From the NCBI RefSeq assembly GCF_007197755.1, contig NZ_CP041636.1, positions 434,001-498,000 of the forward strand: a stretch of DNA of 64,000 bases, given 5' to 3'. Made by a program: the position numbers and the translations under genes. Each line of letters opens with the position of its first letter. Within the stretch, counting starts at the first letter, position 1. Shown here piece by piece: positions 50,043 to 59,297 of the stretch. Under the pieces are notes generated by a model, which saw only the letters and a program-made list of their open reading frames with translations, was not told the origin of the DNA and made no database searches. The DNA is from Ferrovibrio terrae (lineage in GTDB: Bacteria; Pseudomonadota; Alphaproteobacteria; Ferrovibrionales; Ferrovibrionaceae).

Positions 50043-50066
50043 CTCCTGCGGAAAATGAATCCGCAG
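50043..50066 (-). promoter_or_regulatory. Hairpin partly covering the adhC ribosome site
   Basis: On the minus strand a perfect 7-bp stem CTGCGGA/TCCGCAG around TTCATTT ends directly on the AGGAG ribosome site (50043-50047), 7 bases before the adhC ATG. Two bases of the site are inside the stem, so folding could limit initiation. Confidence 0.35.
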
Positions 50067-50093
50067 CAGAATAAAGGTCAGGACTGCCGCTGG

Positions 50094-51287
50094 CTAGGCT
50101 GCCAGCTCGACCGCAATGGCCGTCGCCTCGCCGCCGCCGATGCAGAGCGAGGCGATGCCGCGTTTGCCGCCGGAACGTTCCAGCGCATTCAGCAGCGTGA
50201 CGATGATACGCGCACCCGTGGCGCCGATCGGATGGCCGAGCGCGCAGGCACCGCCCAGGATGTTGACGCGGTCATGGCCGATATTGAGGTCGCGCATTGC
50301 AGCCATCGGCACAGCCGCGAAAGCCTCGTTGATCTCGAAGAGATCGACATCGCTGATGTTCCAGCCGGTCTTCTCCAGCAGCTTGCGGATCGCCGGGATC
50401 GGTGCAGTGGTGAACCAGTCCGGCGCCTGCGCATGCACGGCATGACCGACGATGCGCGCCACCACCGGCAGGCCCTTGGCTTTGGCGGTCGATTCCCGCG
50501 CCAGTACCAGTGCCGCCGCGCCATCTGCGTTGGCCGAGGAACTGGCCGGCGTGATCGTGCCGTTGGCCTTGAAGGCAGCCTTGAGAGTCGGGATCTTTTC
50601 CGGATTCACCTTGAGCGGATTCTCGTCGCGGCTCAGAGTCTCGGTGCCTTTGGCCTGCGGCGTGACGGCGACGATCTCGGCGTCGAACCAGCCGCTCTCC
50701 ACGGCCTTGCGCGCGCGGGTCAGGGTTTCAATCGCGTAGGCATCCTGCTCGACGCGGGTGAAACCGTATTTCTCGGCGCATTGCTCGCCGAAGGTGCCCA
50801 TGGCGCGGTCGCGCTCATAGGCGTCTTCCAGGCCATCCATCATCATATGATCGATGACCTTGGTGTGGCCGGCCTTGTGGCCGAAACGCATCTGCGGCAG
50901 CAGATAGGGCGCGCCCGACATGCTCTCCATGCCGCCGGCCACCATGATCTCGGCCGAGCCGGCCAGCAGCATGTCATGCGCCAGCATCGTGGCGCGCATG
51001 CCCGAACCGCAGACCTTGTTGATGGTGACGGCACCGACATGATCGGGCAGCCCGGCCTTGCGTGCGGCCTGACGCGCCGGGGCCTGGCCCTGCCCGGCCG
51101 GCAGCACACAGCCCATCAGCACTTCATCCACCTGCTCGCCCTGCGCGCCAGCGCGCGCCAGCGCTTCGCGAATCACCACGGCGCCAAGTTCGTTGCCTGC
51201 CACGCTGGCGAGCGCGCCGCCAAAACGGCCGAGCGGCGTGCGGATGGCGGAGGCAATGACAATGGAATCTTTCTGCGGGACGGACAT
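50094..51287 (-). CDS. Acetyl-CoA C-acyltransferase (thiolase)
   Basis: A 397-residue thiolase. The acyl-accepting Cys is in NKVCGSGMRATMLA (about residue 90), the catalytic His in NILGGACALGHPIGATGAR and the second Cys in LCIGGGEATAIAVEL. It may act in beta-oxidation or acetoacetyl-CoA formation. The divergent TetR gene and the palindrome between them suggest regulation by an acyl-CoA or a related compound. It lies 58 bases upstream of adhC on the same strand. Confidence 0.94.
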   Translation of the reverse strand: MSVPQKDSIVIASAIRTPLGRFGGALASVAGNELGAVVIREALARAGAQGEQVDEVLMGCVLPAGQGQAPARQAARKAGLPDHVGAVTINKVCGSGMRATMLAHDMLLAGSAEIMVAGGMESMSGAPYLLPQMRFGHKAGHTKVIDHMMMDGLEDAYERDRAMGTFGEQCAEKYGFTRVEQDAYAIETLTRARKAVESGWFDAEIVAVTPQAKGTETLSRDENPLKVNPEKIPTLKAAFKANGTITPASSSANADGAAALVLARESTAKAKGLPVVARIVGHAVHAQAPDWFTTAPIPAIRKLLEKTGWNISDVDLFEINEAFAAVPMAAMRDLNIGHDRVNILGGACALGHPIGATGARIIVTLLNALERSGGKRGIASLCIGGGEATAIAVELAA

Positions 51288-51318
51288 GGTAGCTCTCCTG
51301 ATTTTTCTTGCCGTCCAA

Positions 51319-51342
51319 ATTAGATGATTGATATCATCTAAT
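51319..51342. promoter_or_regulatory. TetR-type operator between thiolase and its regulator
   Basis: Perfect 10-bp arms ATTAGATGAT and ATCATCTAAT around TGAT, 24 bp in all, in the 89-base gap between the divergent thiolase and TetR genes. The AT-rich palindrome stands out. Its location makes it the likely site for the adjacent TetR protein, controlling both directions. Confidence 0.7.
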
Positions 51343-51376
51343 CGTCAAGCGAATATTGCAGCTGCGAAAGGTCGTC

Positions 51377-51961
51377 ATGCGCCGGTCGGCCGAGGAAAAA
51401 GCGGAAACCCGCCGTCAGATCGTCCGAGCCGCCGGACGCATGATCCGCGAGCGCGGCTTGTCAGAGACCTGCGTGGCCGACGTGATGACCGAAACAGGCC
51501 TGACCCATGGCGGCTTCTACCGGCATTTCGAGTCCAAGGAGGCACTGGCTGCGGCAGCGGTCGACTCCGCTTTCGCCCATATGAGGGCGCGGCTGGAACA
51601 GATCACCGCCCAGGCGCCGGCTGGCAAGAAACTCGCCGCCCTGATCGAGACCTATCTGACCGAGGCGCATCGCGACCAGCCGCAGCATGGCTGCGTGATG
51701 GCCAGCGTCGGCATGGAAGCGCAGCGCGCCGGCGGCGTGGTGCAGGCGGCCTACGAGGATGGCATCAGCAAACTGCTCGCCCTGTTCGCGGCGCAGATCG
51801 AGGCACCGACCCGGCAGCAACGCGACGATCGCTCGCAAGTCGTGCTGTCGGTGATGGTCGGCGGGTTGCTGCTGGCCCGCGCATTGCGCAACGACCCCGC
51901 GGGGTCGAAACGCGCGCTGACGAATGCGCGCAAAGCGGCGCTGGCCGCTGCGGCCGGCTAG
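51377..51961 (+). CDS. TetR-family transcriptional regulator
   Basis: A 194-residue repressor. The HTH domain (KAETRRQIVRAAGRMIRERG, then LSETCVADVMTETGLTHGGF, then YRHFESKEALAAA) covers about residues 8-55 and has the canonical TetR helix-turn-helix with GGFYRHF. The C-terminal ligand domain shows CVMASVGMEAQ. The ATG at 51377 has AAAGG five bases before it; a TTG at 51356 is the alternative. Its stop overlaps the convergent gene's stop within CTAG. Confidence 0.93.
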   Translation: MRRSAEEKAETRRQIVRAAGRMIRERGLSETCVADVMTETGLTHGGFYRHFESKEALAAAAVDSAFAHMRARLEQITAQAPAGKKLAALIETYLTEAHRDQPQHGCVMASVGMEAQRAGGVVQAAYEDGISKLLALFAAQIEAPTRQQRDDRSQVVLSVMVGGLLLARALRNDPAGSKRALTNARKAALAAAAG

Positions 51962-52662
51962 GAACCGTTGCGCTGCCGCTGGGCCGCGCCGCGTCGCACC
52001 AGCAGGATGCCCGAGCCGATAAAACCAATCATGGCGACCGGCAGCAGCCAGTACACCAGCACGAAACCGTCGTAGCCCGGCTGTGTCGCCCCAGCGCGCA
52101 GCGGTGGCTGTGCCGCCAGTTCGACCACCTCGCCGCGCAGCGAGCCGCCAACCTGCAAGACACGGAGGCTGACCCGGTTGATGCCGGGCCGGGCCCGCAA
52201 TGCCGAAACCCCGTCACGTTCGGCCGGCGATGCAAGTGAAGCATAGACGATGCCATCCGCGCGCAGGCTGCGGCTGACCACGAAACGGTCGAACCGGTTG
52301 GCGGACGTAGCGCTCAGGCGCAACGGCAGTCCATCGTTTATGACCGCCTCGATCACCACGGGCTGGCCTGGCATGAGCAGCGGCGCACCGCTGCTGCTGC
52401 GACGCAGGCCGCCCAGTTCGCGGCTGCGCAGGCTGTCGTCATCGCCCTTGGCGGCGCTGCGGTCGAAATCCAGATCGAAGTAGATGTCGTGTCCCAGCAG
52501 GCTGAACACGGTGAGCTGCGTCTCGACATGCGGCTGCAGGGTCAGCACGGCGGCGCGTTTCGCGCCGGCAATGTGGCCCGCGGCAAAGAACATCGCAAAG
52601 ATCGCCAGCGCGATATACCAGATCAGCCACTGGCGCTGCAGTCTGTCGGTCATGGCAGCCAT
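51958..52662 (-). CDS. Unknown two-helix membrane protein
   Basis: A 234-residue protein that I do not recognise. It has an N-terminal membrane helix (LIWYIALAIFAMFFAAGHIA, about residues 13-32), a beta-rich extracytoplasmic domain (about 40-195, with PGQPVVIEAVINDGLPLRLS), and a C-terminal helix (FVLVYWLLPVAMIGFIGSGI) with a basic tail. This resembles a membrane-anchored periplasmic sandwich protein. A second Met at residue 4 is an alternative start. It is downstream of ftsK on the same strand, about 125 bases past the ftsK terminator. Confidence 0.65.
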   Translation of the reverse strand: MAAMTDRLQRQWLIWYIALAIFAMFFAAGHIAGAKRAAVLTLQPHVETQLTVFSLLGHDIYFDLDFDRSAAKGDDDSLRSRELGGLRRSSSGAPLLMPGQPVVIEAVINDGLPLRLSATSANRFDRFVVSRSLRADGIVYASLASPAERDGVSALRARPGINRVSLRVLQVGGSLRGEVVELAAQPPLRAGATQPGYDGFVLVYWLLPVAMIGFIGSGILLVRRGAAQRQRNGS

Positions 52663-52725
52663 CCGGTTGGTGGCAGCGACAACGGCAGGATAGCACGAAA
52701 ATTCCCGGCCAGGCAGCCAGTCACG

Positions 52726-52758
52726 AAAAAAGCCCGGCCGGATATCCCGGACCGGGCT
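52726..52758 (-). terminator. Rho-independent terminator of ftsK
   Basis: On the minus strand AGCCCGG/CCGGGCT closes an inner TCCGGGATATCCGG hairpin, followed by TTTTTT. It starts 28 bases after the ftsK stop. Confidence 0.9.
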
Positions 52759-52786
52759 TCCTCCTTAGAAAGATTTCAGGAAGCGT

Positions 52787-55285
52787 CTACTCGGCCGCCT
52801 CGATATTGCGGGCCAGCACCTCGCGCTTGCCGACATGATTGGCACCGCCGACCACGCCTTCCTTTTCCATGCGTTCCATGATGCGGGCCGCGCGGTTGTA
52901 ACCGATCTGCAGATGACGCTGGATGAACGAGGTCGAGGCCTTGCGCTCGCGGCAGACCAGCGCGACGGCCTGGTCATACAACGTGTCTTCCTCGCTGCCA
53001 CCGCCTTCGCCACCGGTGCCCGGGGCGCCATACTTGCCGCCATCGGCGTCGGCAGTGACGGCCTCGACATAGATCGGCTCGGCCTGATCCTTCAGCGTCT
53101 TGACCACGCGTTCGACTTCTTCATCCGACACGAAGGGGCCATGCACGCGGCTGATGCGGCCGGCACCCGGCATGAACAGCATGTCGCCCATGCCCAGCAG
53201 CTGCTCGGCACCCTGCTCGCCCAGGATGGTGCGGCTGTCGATTTTTGAGGTCACCTGGAAAGATATGCGCGTCGGGAAGTTGGCCTTGATCGTACCGGTG
53301 ATGACGTCGACCGACGGGCGCTGCGTCGCCATGATGAGATGAATACCGGCGGCGCGCGCCATCTGCGCCAGGCGCTGGATCGCGGCTTCGATATCCTTGC
53401 CGGCGACCAGCATCAGGTCGGCCAGCTCGTCGACGATCACGACGATGAAGGGCAGCGGGTTGAGGTCGATCGGGCGTTCTTCATAGATCGGCTTGCCGGC
53501 CTCGTCGAAACCGGTCTGCACGGTGCGACCCAGCGTCTCATCCTTGGCACGGGCCACCGCCAGACGCTCGTTGTAGCTGGCGATGTTGCGCACGCCGAGC
53601 TCTGACATCTTGCGATAGCGGTCTTCCATCTCGCGCACGGTCCATTTCAGCGCGACGACCGCCTTGCCCGGTTCGGTGACGACCGGCGCCAGCAGATGCG
53701 GGATGCCGTCATAGACGGAGAGTTCCAGCATCTTCGGATCAACCATGATGAAACGGCACTGATCCGGCGTCAGCTTGTACAGCAGTGACAGGATCATGGT
53801 GTTGATGGCGACCGACTTGCCCGAACCGGTGGTGCCGGCGACGAGCAGATGCGGCATTTTGGTCAGGTCGGCGATGATCGCCGAACCGCCGATATCCTTG
53901 CCCAGCGCCAGGCCCAGCTTGGTCGACGGGCTCTCGAACTCGGCCGAGGCCAGCAGTTCGCGCAGGTAGACGGTTTCGCGCTTGGCATTCGGCAGTTCGA
54001 TGCCGATGGCATTGCGACCGGGGATGACGGCAACGCGGGCCGACAGCGCGCTCATCGAGCGGGCGATGTCGTCCGACAGGCCGATCACGCGGCTCGACTT
54101 GGTGCCGGGCGCGGGTTCGAGTTCATACAGGGTGACGACCGGGCCGGGACGCACCTTGGTGATCTCGCCCTGCACGCCGAATTCATTCAGCACCGATTCG
54201 AGCATGCGGGCATTCTGCTCCAGCGCATCCTCGTTGATCTTTTCGCGACCGGCATCGGCCGGCGGCGGCTTGAGCAGCGACAGTTCCGGCAGTTCGAAAT
54301 CGCCGGCATCACCCAGATTGAGCGTGGTCTGCGCTTCGCGGGTGGCACGGCTCCCGGCCTTGGGCTTTTCGATGCGGCGGGTGACGCGGCCCTCGTCGGC
54401 ACGCTTGGCCACCGGCAGACGCGGCATGTCGTCTTCGTCCTCGTCGTCGACCTCGTCGAGATCGTCCGGATCGACATAGTCGTCGTCAGCGGCCGCCCTG
54501 GTCTTTGCCTTGCCGAAGCTCGGCTCGGCCTTGCGCACCACTGGCTTGTCGTCCTCGTCATCGCGGGTGAAGGCAGACTTCAGCCGGCTGAAAAAGCCTT
54601 GTGTTTCCTGGCCGGCGCGCACGGCGGCCTTGCCACTCTGGTAGATACCCTGGGCCGCCAGACCCGCGGTGGCGGCGGCGCCGAAGCCCAGGCCGGCGCC
54701 CATGCTGCGCCATTCGCCCATGCTTAACCCTGAGGCGAAATAGAAGCTGAGCACGGCGAGGCCGAAGCAGATCACAGCTGGCAGCACCGCAGAGATCGGC
54801 AGACCGAACATGACGCCGAACGGCACCATCTGGTGATACAGGATGAAGTCGCCGACCACGCCGCCGAGACCGGCGCGGAGCGCCCAGGTGGTGGGCACCG
54901 GCAGGGCGGCCGCGAAAGCGGCGAAGAGGATCAGGGTGAGGGGCACCAGCGCCACATTCAGCCACCAGCGCGGCAGGCCGCGATGCGACACGATGCGGAA
55001 GCCCCAGGAGGCGAGCAGCAGCACGAATAGCCAGGCCGAGAGGCCGAGCGTCTGCAACAGCACGTCGGAGGTGTAGGCGCCGGGCAGGCCGAGCCAGTTA
55101 TGCGGCGCCTTGGGCGTGGCGTGATTGAAGTTGGGATCGGCCGGATCGAAGCTCGCCAGCGCCAGCGCCAGCAGGAAGCCAAGGCCAAGGATCAGGATGC
55201 CGCCGCCCTCGCGGGCGCGGAGCCGCAGGAAATCGTCGAAACCTTCAGGGAAGAAAGACCGCTTCTTCTTGGACCTGGCAGCCAT
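52787..55285 (-). CDS. ftsK: DNA translocase FtsK
   Basis: Moves chromosome termini and activates XerCD at dif during division. The 832-residue protein has four N-terminal membrane helices (about 25-190), an acidic and low-complexity linker (about 215-330, including [12 protein letters not shown]), the alpha/beta RecA-like motor with Walker [13 protein letters not shown] and Walker [14 protein letters not shown], and the C-terminal gamma winged helix ([20 protein letters not shown]) that reads KOPS. The ATG at 55285 (GAGGA ribosome site) is used; the linker is short relative to E. coli, as in most alphaproteobacteria. Confidence 0.97.
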   Translation of the reverse strand: MAARSKKKRSFFPEGFDDFLRLRAREGGGILILGLGFLLALALASFDPADPNFNHATPKAPHNWLGLPGAYTSDVLLQTLGLSAWLFVLLLASWGFRIVSHRGLPRWWLNVALVPLTLILFAAFAAALPVPTTWALRAGLGGVVGDFILYHQMVPFGVMFGLPISAVLPAVICFGLAVLSFYFASGLSMGEWRSMGAGLGFGAAATAGLAAQGIYQSGKAAVRAGQETQGFFSRLKSAFTRDDEDDKPVVRKAEPSFGKAKTRAAADDDYVDPDDLDEVDDEDEDDMPRLPVAKRADEGRVTRRIEKPKAGSRATREAQTTLNLGDAGDFELPELSLLKPPPADAGREKINEDALEQNARMLESVLNEFGVQGEITKVRPGPVVTLYELEPAPGTKSSRVIGLSDDIARSMSALSARVAVIPGRNAIGIELPNAKRETVYLRELLASAEFESPSTKLGLALGKDIGGSAIIADLTKMPHLLVAGTTGSGKSVAINTMILSLLYKLTPDQCRFIMVDPKMLELSVYDGIPHLLAPVVTEPGKAVVALKWTVREMEDRYRKMSELGVRNIASYNERLAVARAKDETLGRTVQTGFDEAGKPIYEERPIDLNPLPFIVVIVDELADLMLVAGKDIEAAIQRLAQMARAAGIHLIMATQRPSVDVITGTIKANFPTRISFQVTSKIDSRTILGEQGAEQLLGMGDMLFMPGAGRISRVHGPFVSDEEVERVVKTLKDQAEPIYVEAVTADADGGKYGAPGTGGEGGGSEEDTLYDQAVALVCRERKASTSFIQRHLQIGYNRAARIMERMEKEGVVGGANHVGKREVLARNIEAAE

Positions 55286-55363
55286 GCCGTTCCTCACAGG
55301 ATTAACCATACCGGCGCACAAACACAGCCGCCGACCCGGGCCGATTCGCCCTAGCCTGCTTAG

Positions 55364-56584
55364 TTAAGCCCCGAGAACGTTACCAATGCGTTGAAGCGCG
55401 ACCTTCGTGGACTCCAAATCCGCCACTAAAGCTATGCGGAGATAGGATTTTCCGGCTTTTTCGCCACCGTTTTCCGGCCGGGTCAGGTAATTGCCCGGCA
55501 GGGTGCGCAACGCCGCCTCGCGCCACAGCTTGAGCGCCATGGCCTCCGGATCGCCCACATCGAGCCAGAGGTAGAAGCCGCCGGCGGGGCGGAAAAAGCC
55601 AAAACGGTTGCCCAGCACGTTCTGCGCCATGTCGAATTTCTGGCGATACAGCGCGCGGTTCTCGACCACATGCGCCTCGTCGCGCCACAAAGCGGTCGAG
55701 GCTGCCACCACCGGCATCATCATGCCGGTGCAGCCATAGTTGCGCAATTTCAGAAAGGCCTTGGTGATCTCCAGATCGCCGGTACAGAAGCCAGACCTGA
55801 GCCCCGGTGCGCTGGAACGCTTGGACAGCGAGTGGAACACCACGACGTTTTTCAGCGCATCCTGGCCCACCTTGCTGCCGGCCAGATGCAATGCGGCATC
55901 CAGGCCGCCCGGCGGCGGCACCGTGTCGTAGATCTCGGCATAGCATTCGTCGAAAGCGACGACGAAATCGTAACGACGCGCCAGTTCGATCAGATGCGCG
56001 AGATATTCCACGCTGGCCACCGCGCCCTGCGGATTGGCCGGCGAGCAGATATAGACCAGCGCTGTGCGTTCCAGCGTGTCCTTGTCCAACGACCTGAAGT
56101 CGGGCAGGAAGCCGTTTTCGGCATGGGCAGGCATGAAATACGGATCGGCGCCAGCAGCCACCGCCGCGCCGACATAGGTCTGGTAGAAGGGATTGGGCAT
56201 CAGCACCAGCGGCCGCTCGCCCTTCGGGCCCTTCTTCTGCGGCACGATCACGTTGGCGATCATATAGAGACCTTCGCGCGTGCCGGTCAGCGCAACGATC
56301 TGCGTCTCCGGCTCGATCAGGGTTTCCGGCAGCTTGTAGCGGCGCGTCACCCAGGCGGCGCAGGCGGCGCGGAATTCCGGCGTGCCGTTGATGGTCGGAT
56401 AACGGTTGAGGATGCTCAGGTCCGCCGTCATCTGCTCGATCACCATCGGCGGCAGTGGATGATTCGGCTCGCCGATGGACAGGTTGATCACCGGCAGGCC
56501 AGCCGGCGTCGGCTCAGGATCGAGCAGGCTGCGCAGGCGGGCAAAGGGATAGTCGCTGAGTTCGTCGATACGGGGATTGAGCAT
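55364..56584 (-). CDS. dapC: Class I/II aminotransferase, DapC-like
   Basis: A 406-residue PLP enzyme resembling the succinyldiaminopimelate aminotransferase of the lysine pathway. MLNPRIDELSDYPFARLRSL opens the protein, then INLSIGEPNHPLPP, RYPTINGTPEFRAACAAWVT, PNPFYQTYVGAAVAAGA, ICSPANPQGAVAS and the PLP-binding Lys in FHSLSKRSSAPGLRSGF. The longer frame adds 76 unrelated residues, so the ATG at 56584 is used. It lies about 78 bases upstream of ftsK, same strand. DapC is the best guess; another amino-acid substrate is possible. Confidence 0.87.
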   Translation of the reverse strand: MLNPRIDELSDYPFARLRSLLDPEPTPAGLPVINLSIGEPNHPLPPMVIEQMTADLSILNRYPTINGTPEFRAACAAWVTRRYKLPETLIEPETQIVALTGTREGLYMIANVIVPQKKGPKGERPLVLMPNPFYQTYVGAAVAAGADPYFMPAHAENGFLPDFRSLDKDTLERTALVYICSPANPQGAVASVEYLAHLIELARRYDFVVAFDECYAEIYDTVPPPGGLDAALHLAGSKVGQDALKNVVVFHSLSKRSSAPGLRSGFCTGDLEITKAFLKLRNYGCTGMMMPVVAASTALWRDEAHVVENRALYRQKFDMAQNVLGNRFGFFRPAGGFYLWLDVGDPEAMALKLWREAALRTLPGNYLTRPENGGEKAGKSYLRIALVADLESTKVALQRIGNVLGA

Positions 56585-56742
56585 GGCGGGCCACAACAGG
56601 AGCCCGGCGACGGAAAGCCGCGAATCGGGCATGAGTAAAGGTTGCCCGCAATCTACGGGGCAGTGACTCCCGGGGCAATACCGACGCCTTGTCCACTCGG
56701 GGCGGAGGTTCCATAGTCCTCTGAAATCGGGGGGAAATGGAC

Positions 56743-57537
56743 ATGCGCTTTCGGGTCTGGCTGGCCGTTCTGGCGGCCTTTCTGCTTCTGGCCGCCGCGC
56801 CTGGCTGGGCACAGGACAAGATCGGCGTGGTGATGCTGCACGGCAAGAACCCCGGCGGACCCAGCGATCCCAATTTCGCCGTCCTGAAAAACAGGTTGGA
56901 GCAGGAAGGCATGATCGCCCTGACGCCTGACCTGCCCTGGTCGGCGCGGCGTTATATTGATGGCGACTGGGACAAGGCGATGGCCGAGATCGACGGCCAT
57001 GTCAAAACCCTGCGCGGTCGCGGTGCGACCAAGATCGTCCTCGCCGGCCATAGCATGGGCTGCCCCGCAGCCATGGGCTATGCCGCGCGCGGCGGCGACG
57101 TAGATGCGCTTGTTCTGGTGGCACCGGGTCATATCCCCGTGTTCTATGCAAACATCGGCCCCACGCGCGCTAGCATCGAGGAGGCCCGCAGCCTGGTGGC
57201 TGCCGGCCAGGGCGGCACGCGCAAGGATTTCAACGACAACAACCAGGGCCGAACTTTGCAGGTGCGCATGACCGCGAAGGACTACCTGTCCTATTTTGAC
57301 CCGACGTCGGATGCGGAAATGTCGGTGACGGCGTCAAAGATTCCGGACAATACCGCCGTGCTCTGGGTGATCGGCGATGGCGATCCGATTTCCGGCCGGG
57401 GTCGCGGCTATGTCTTCGACAGGCTGCCGGCCAATGCGAAAAGCCAGTATCTGCAGGTTTCCGGCAATCACCTCAGCACGCCAGGCGCTGCAAAGGATGC
57501 CGTGGCCGCCTGGATCAGGACGGCCGTGACACCATAA
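56743..57537 (+). CDS. Exported alpha/beta hydrolase
   Basis: A 264-residue protein with a signal peptide (MRFRVWLAVLAAFLLLAAAP to about residue 23, ending WAQ), then VVMLHGKNPGGPSDPNFAVL, the nucleophile elbow AGHSMGCPAA, an acidic residue in VIGDGDPIS and His in SGNHLSTPG. The ATG at 56743 is preceded by GGGGGG 8 bases away, better than ATG 56737. A small periplasmic esterase of unknown substrate. It is divergent from the aminotransferase and convergent with the phytase-like gene. Confidence 0.82.
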   Translation: MRFRVWLAVLAAFLLLAAAPGWAQDKIGVVMLHGKNPGGPSDPNFAVLKNRLEQEGMIALTPDLPWSARRYIDGDWDKAMAEIDGHVKTLRGRGATKIVLAGHSMGCPAAMGYAARGGDVDALVLVAPGHIPVFYANIGPTRASIEEARSLVAAGQGGTRKDFNDNNQGRTLQVRMTAKDYLSYFDPTSDAEMSVTASKIPDNTAVLWVIGDGDPISGRGRGYVFDRLPANAKSQYLQVSGNHLSTPGAAKDAVAAWIRTAVTP

Positions 57538-57570
57538 AAAAACCCGGCCAGGATATCCTCCGGCCGGGCT
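57536..57570. terminator. Bidirectional terminator
   Basis: A perfect 7-bp stem CCCGGCC/GGCCGGG around AGGATATCCTCC. On the minus strand it is followed by TTTTTTT and serves the phytase-like gene; on the plus strand CTCTCTTTAATT follows and could end the hydrolase transcript. The core CCCGGCCAGGATATCC also occurs, less one base, in the ftsK terminator. Confidence 0.88.
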
Positions 57571-57591
57571 CTCTTTAATTGCTGGCGCCGG

Positions 57592-58980
57592 TTACTTGGC
57601 GGCCAGGAAGTCCTTCACTTCGAGCAGTACGAATTCGTTGTCGTCGCTCTTGCCGAGCTGCCGGCCGGACGAATACGGCAGGTTGTTGTCGTTGCCGACG
57701 ATGATATGCATAGCATCGACCACATCGACATTCTCGATGGTGAAGAAGGGGAAGGTCAGGCGCTGGCTGCCCTCGCCCGGCTCGCCGCCCTGCTTCGCCT
57801 TGCGGTTCGGATCGGCCATATCCATCAGGTCGATATAGCCGACCTTCTTCGCATAGCCATCGGCATCGACCTGGCTGAGGTCGATCTTGTAGATACGCTT
57901 GAACTTCGCCGGCACGTTGAAGCAGTCAGGCTTGATCTCGCCCTTGCAGGCCCGCGCCGCATTGCCCTCGGTATCATCGCGTTCGATGATCAGGCCGGTA
58001 TTGGCGTCGATCATGTTGAAGTCGCCGATGCTGTTGCCGTTGGCCTCGAGGCGGTATTTCCAGTTGCGGCCGCTCCAGTCGCTTTTGGCGAGATCGAATT
58101 CCAGGATGCGCAGGTATTCCTTGCCATCCGCGCCTTTCTCGGTGCCGTTGGCAGCCGCGTCCCACAGCGCGCCCTCCAGCAACGGGTAGAGGAACTTGCC
58201 ATCCTTGCTGGCGGCCATGCCCTCGAAGCCCTTGCTGCGGCGAATCTCGAAGCTCATCGCGGCCGGCGCACCGGGGCTGCGCATGGCGTAGTGATCTGGC
58301 GAGCGCACCAGCTTGCCGCTCACCTTGGTCTCGACGACCTGCTTCACCTTGCCCTGGCGATCGGTGGCGATCAGATACGGGCCGAATTCCTCGCCGAACC
58401 ACAGCGTATCGCCGGCCACTTGCACGGATTCGAGATCGAAATCGCCGCCGGTTAGATAGCGTTTGTCGGTCGCCTCGTTGACGATCAGGAACGGTACCTT
58501 GCGATCGGGGTCATGCAGGAACAGGGTATCCTGACGCTGGATCTGATTGCTGGCGAAATCGATTTTCAAGCGATGGAACATTAGCATCGCGTCGGGCGAG
58601 TTGGCCTTGTTGCCGAAGCCGTTGTCGGTGACGACGAGGAATTCACCGTTGCCCAGCGCCTTGATGCCGGAGAAGCCCTGCACCGGCTGGCCATCGAATG
58701 GCAGGCTGATGCCGATCTTGCGCGGCGCGGTCTTGTCGGACAGCGCCGAGATGCCTTCGACGCTGCGCAGCTTGTCATTACGTACAGCACCCGTGAACTT
58801 GCCCGAGGTCCTGAGCAGGGCCGGCGCGTCGGCCGGTGCCGGCACGAAGCTTTCGGCCGGCAGCAATACATGGCCGATGACGGTGGCGCGGAATGGCTTG
58901 GCATCCTGGGCCAGAACTGGCGTCAGAGCCGAGCTGGCCAGGAAAGTGGCAGAGATCAATGCGTAAACGATCGGTTTCAT
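57592..58980 (-). CDS. Phytase-like esterase, exported
   Basis: A 462-residue protein with a signal peptide ending at VLAQ (about residue 25) and a beta-propeller-like body matching the esterase-like activity of phytase family (FSGIKALGNGEFLVVTDNGF, FDLESVQVAGDTLWFGEEFG, PYLIATDRQGKVKQVVET, IERDDTEGNAARACKGE, IENVDVVDAMHIIVGNDNNL). These periplasmic proteins are thought to release phosphate from organic phosphates. An 11-bp-periodic Pho-box-like array lies upstream, supporting phosphate control. Confidence 0.86.
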   Translation of the reverse strand: MKPIVYALISATFLASSALTPVLAQDAKPFRATVIGHVLLPAESFVPAPADAPALLRTSGKFTGAVRNDKLRSVEGISALSDKTAPRKIGISLPFDGQPVQGFSGIKALGNGEFLVVTDNGFGNKANSPDAMLMFHRLKIDFASNQIQRQDTLFLHDPDRKVPFLIVNEATDKRYLTGGDFDLESVQVAGDTLWFGEEFGPYLIATDRQGKVKQVVETKVSGKLVRSPDHYAMRSPGAPAAMSFEIRRSKGFEGMAASKDGKFLYPLLEGALWDAAANGTEKGADGKEYLRILEFDLAKSDWSGRNWKYRLEANGNSIGDFNMIDANTGLIIERDDTEGNAARACKGEIKPDCFNVPAKFKRIYKIDLSQVDADGYAKKVGYIDLMDMADPNRKAKQGGEPGEGSQRLTFPFFTIENVDVVDAMHIIVGNDNNLPYSSGRQLGKSDDNEFVLLEVKDFLAAK

Positions 58981-59027
58981 ATCCGATTCTCCCTGTTGGT
59001 TGTCCGGGAGGAGAGTCAGTAGCGACG

Positions 59028-59071
59028 ATCAGTGACAGTGCGATGCCGCTGCGATGACACGTCGGTGACGA
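59028..59071 (-). promoter_or_regulatory. Pho-box-like array of 11-bp units
   Basis: On the minus strand TCGTCACCGAC, GTGTCATCGCA, GCGGCATCGCA and CTGTCACTGAT follow each other as exact 11-mers. Compared with the PhoB half-site CTGTCAT, units two and four match 6 of 7, the others 4 of 7. The array ends 47 bases before the phytase-like ATG, about where PhoB replaces a -35. It lies in the divergent gap with the 63-residue gene. Confidence 0.45.
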
Positions 59072-59096
59072 CAGCGCGTCGTTTCCGCGCTAGACT

Positions 59097-59288
59097 ATGG
59101 CGATGGATAAGTTGAACCCGCCGAACTCGACGGTCTGCAGTCTGGACGAAGCGCCGGATGCCTGGCGCGGCTACTTCTCGCCGGCAGAGCTCGCCGCCGA
59201 GTTGGACAAGCTGTTGCCGCGCGTTCGCGACGATGCACTGCATGCGAAACTGAAGGCGATCCGCGACAGCCTGATGGACAAGGACTGA
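59097..59288 (+). CDS. Small hypothetical protein
   Basis: A 63-residue acidic protein (MAMDKLNPPNSTVCSLDEAP onward) with YFSPAELAAELDKLLPRVRD and LHAKLKAIRDSLMDKD, a helix-rich body. I do not recognise the family. ATG 59103 is an alternative start two codons later, and a TAGACT box ends just before 59097, so the message may have almost no leader. It ends 9 bases from the convergent mechanosensitive channel gene. Confidence 0.55.
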   Translation: MAMDKLNPPNSTVCSLDEAPDAWRGYFSPAELAAELDKLLPRVRDDALHAKLKAIRDSLMDKD

Positions 59289-59297
59289 GCCGAACTC

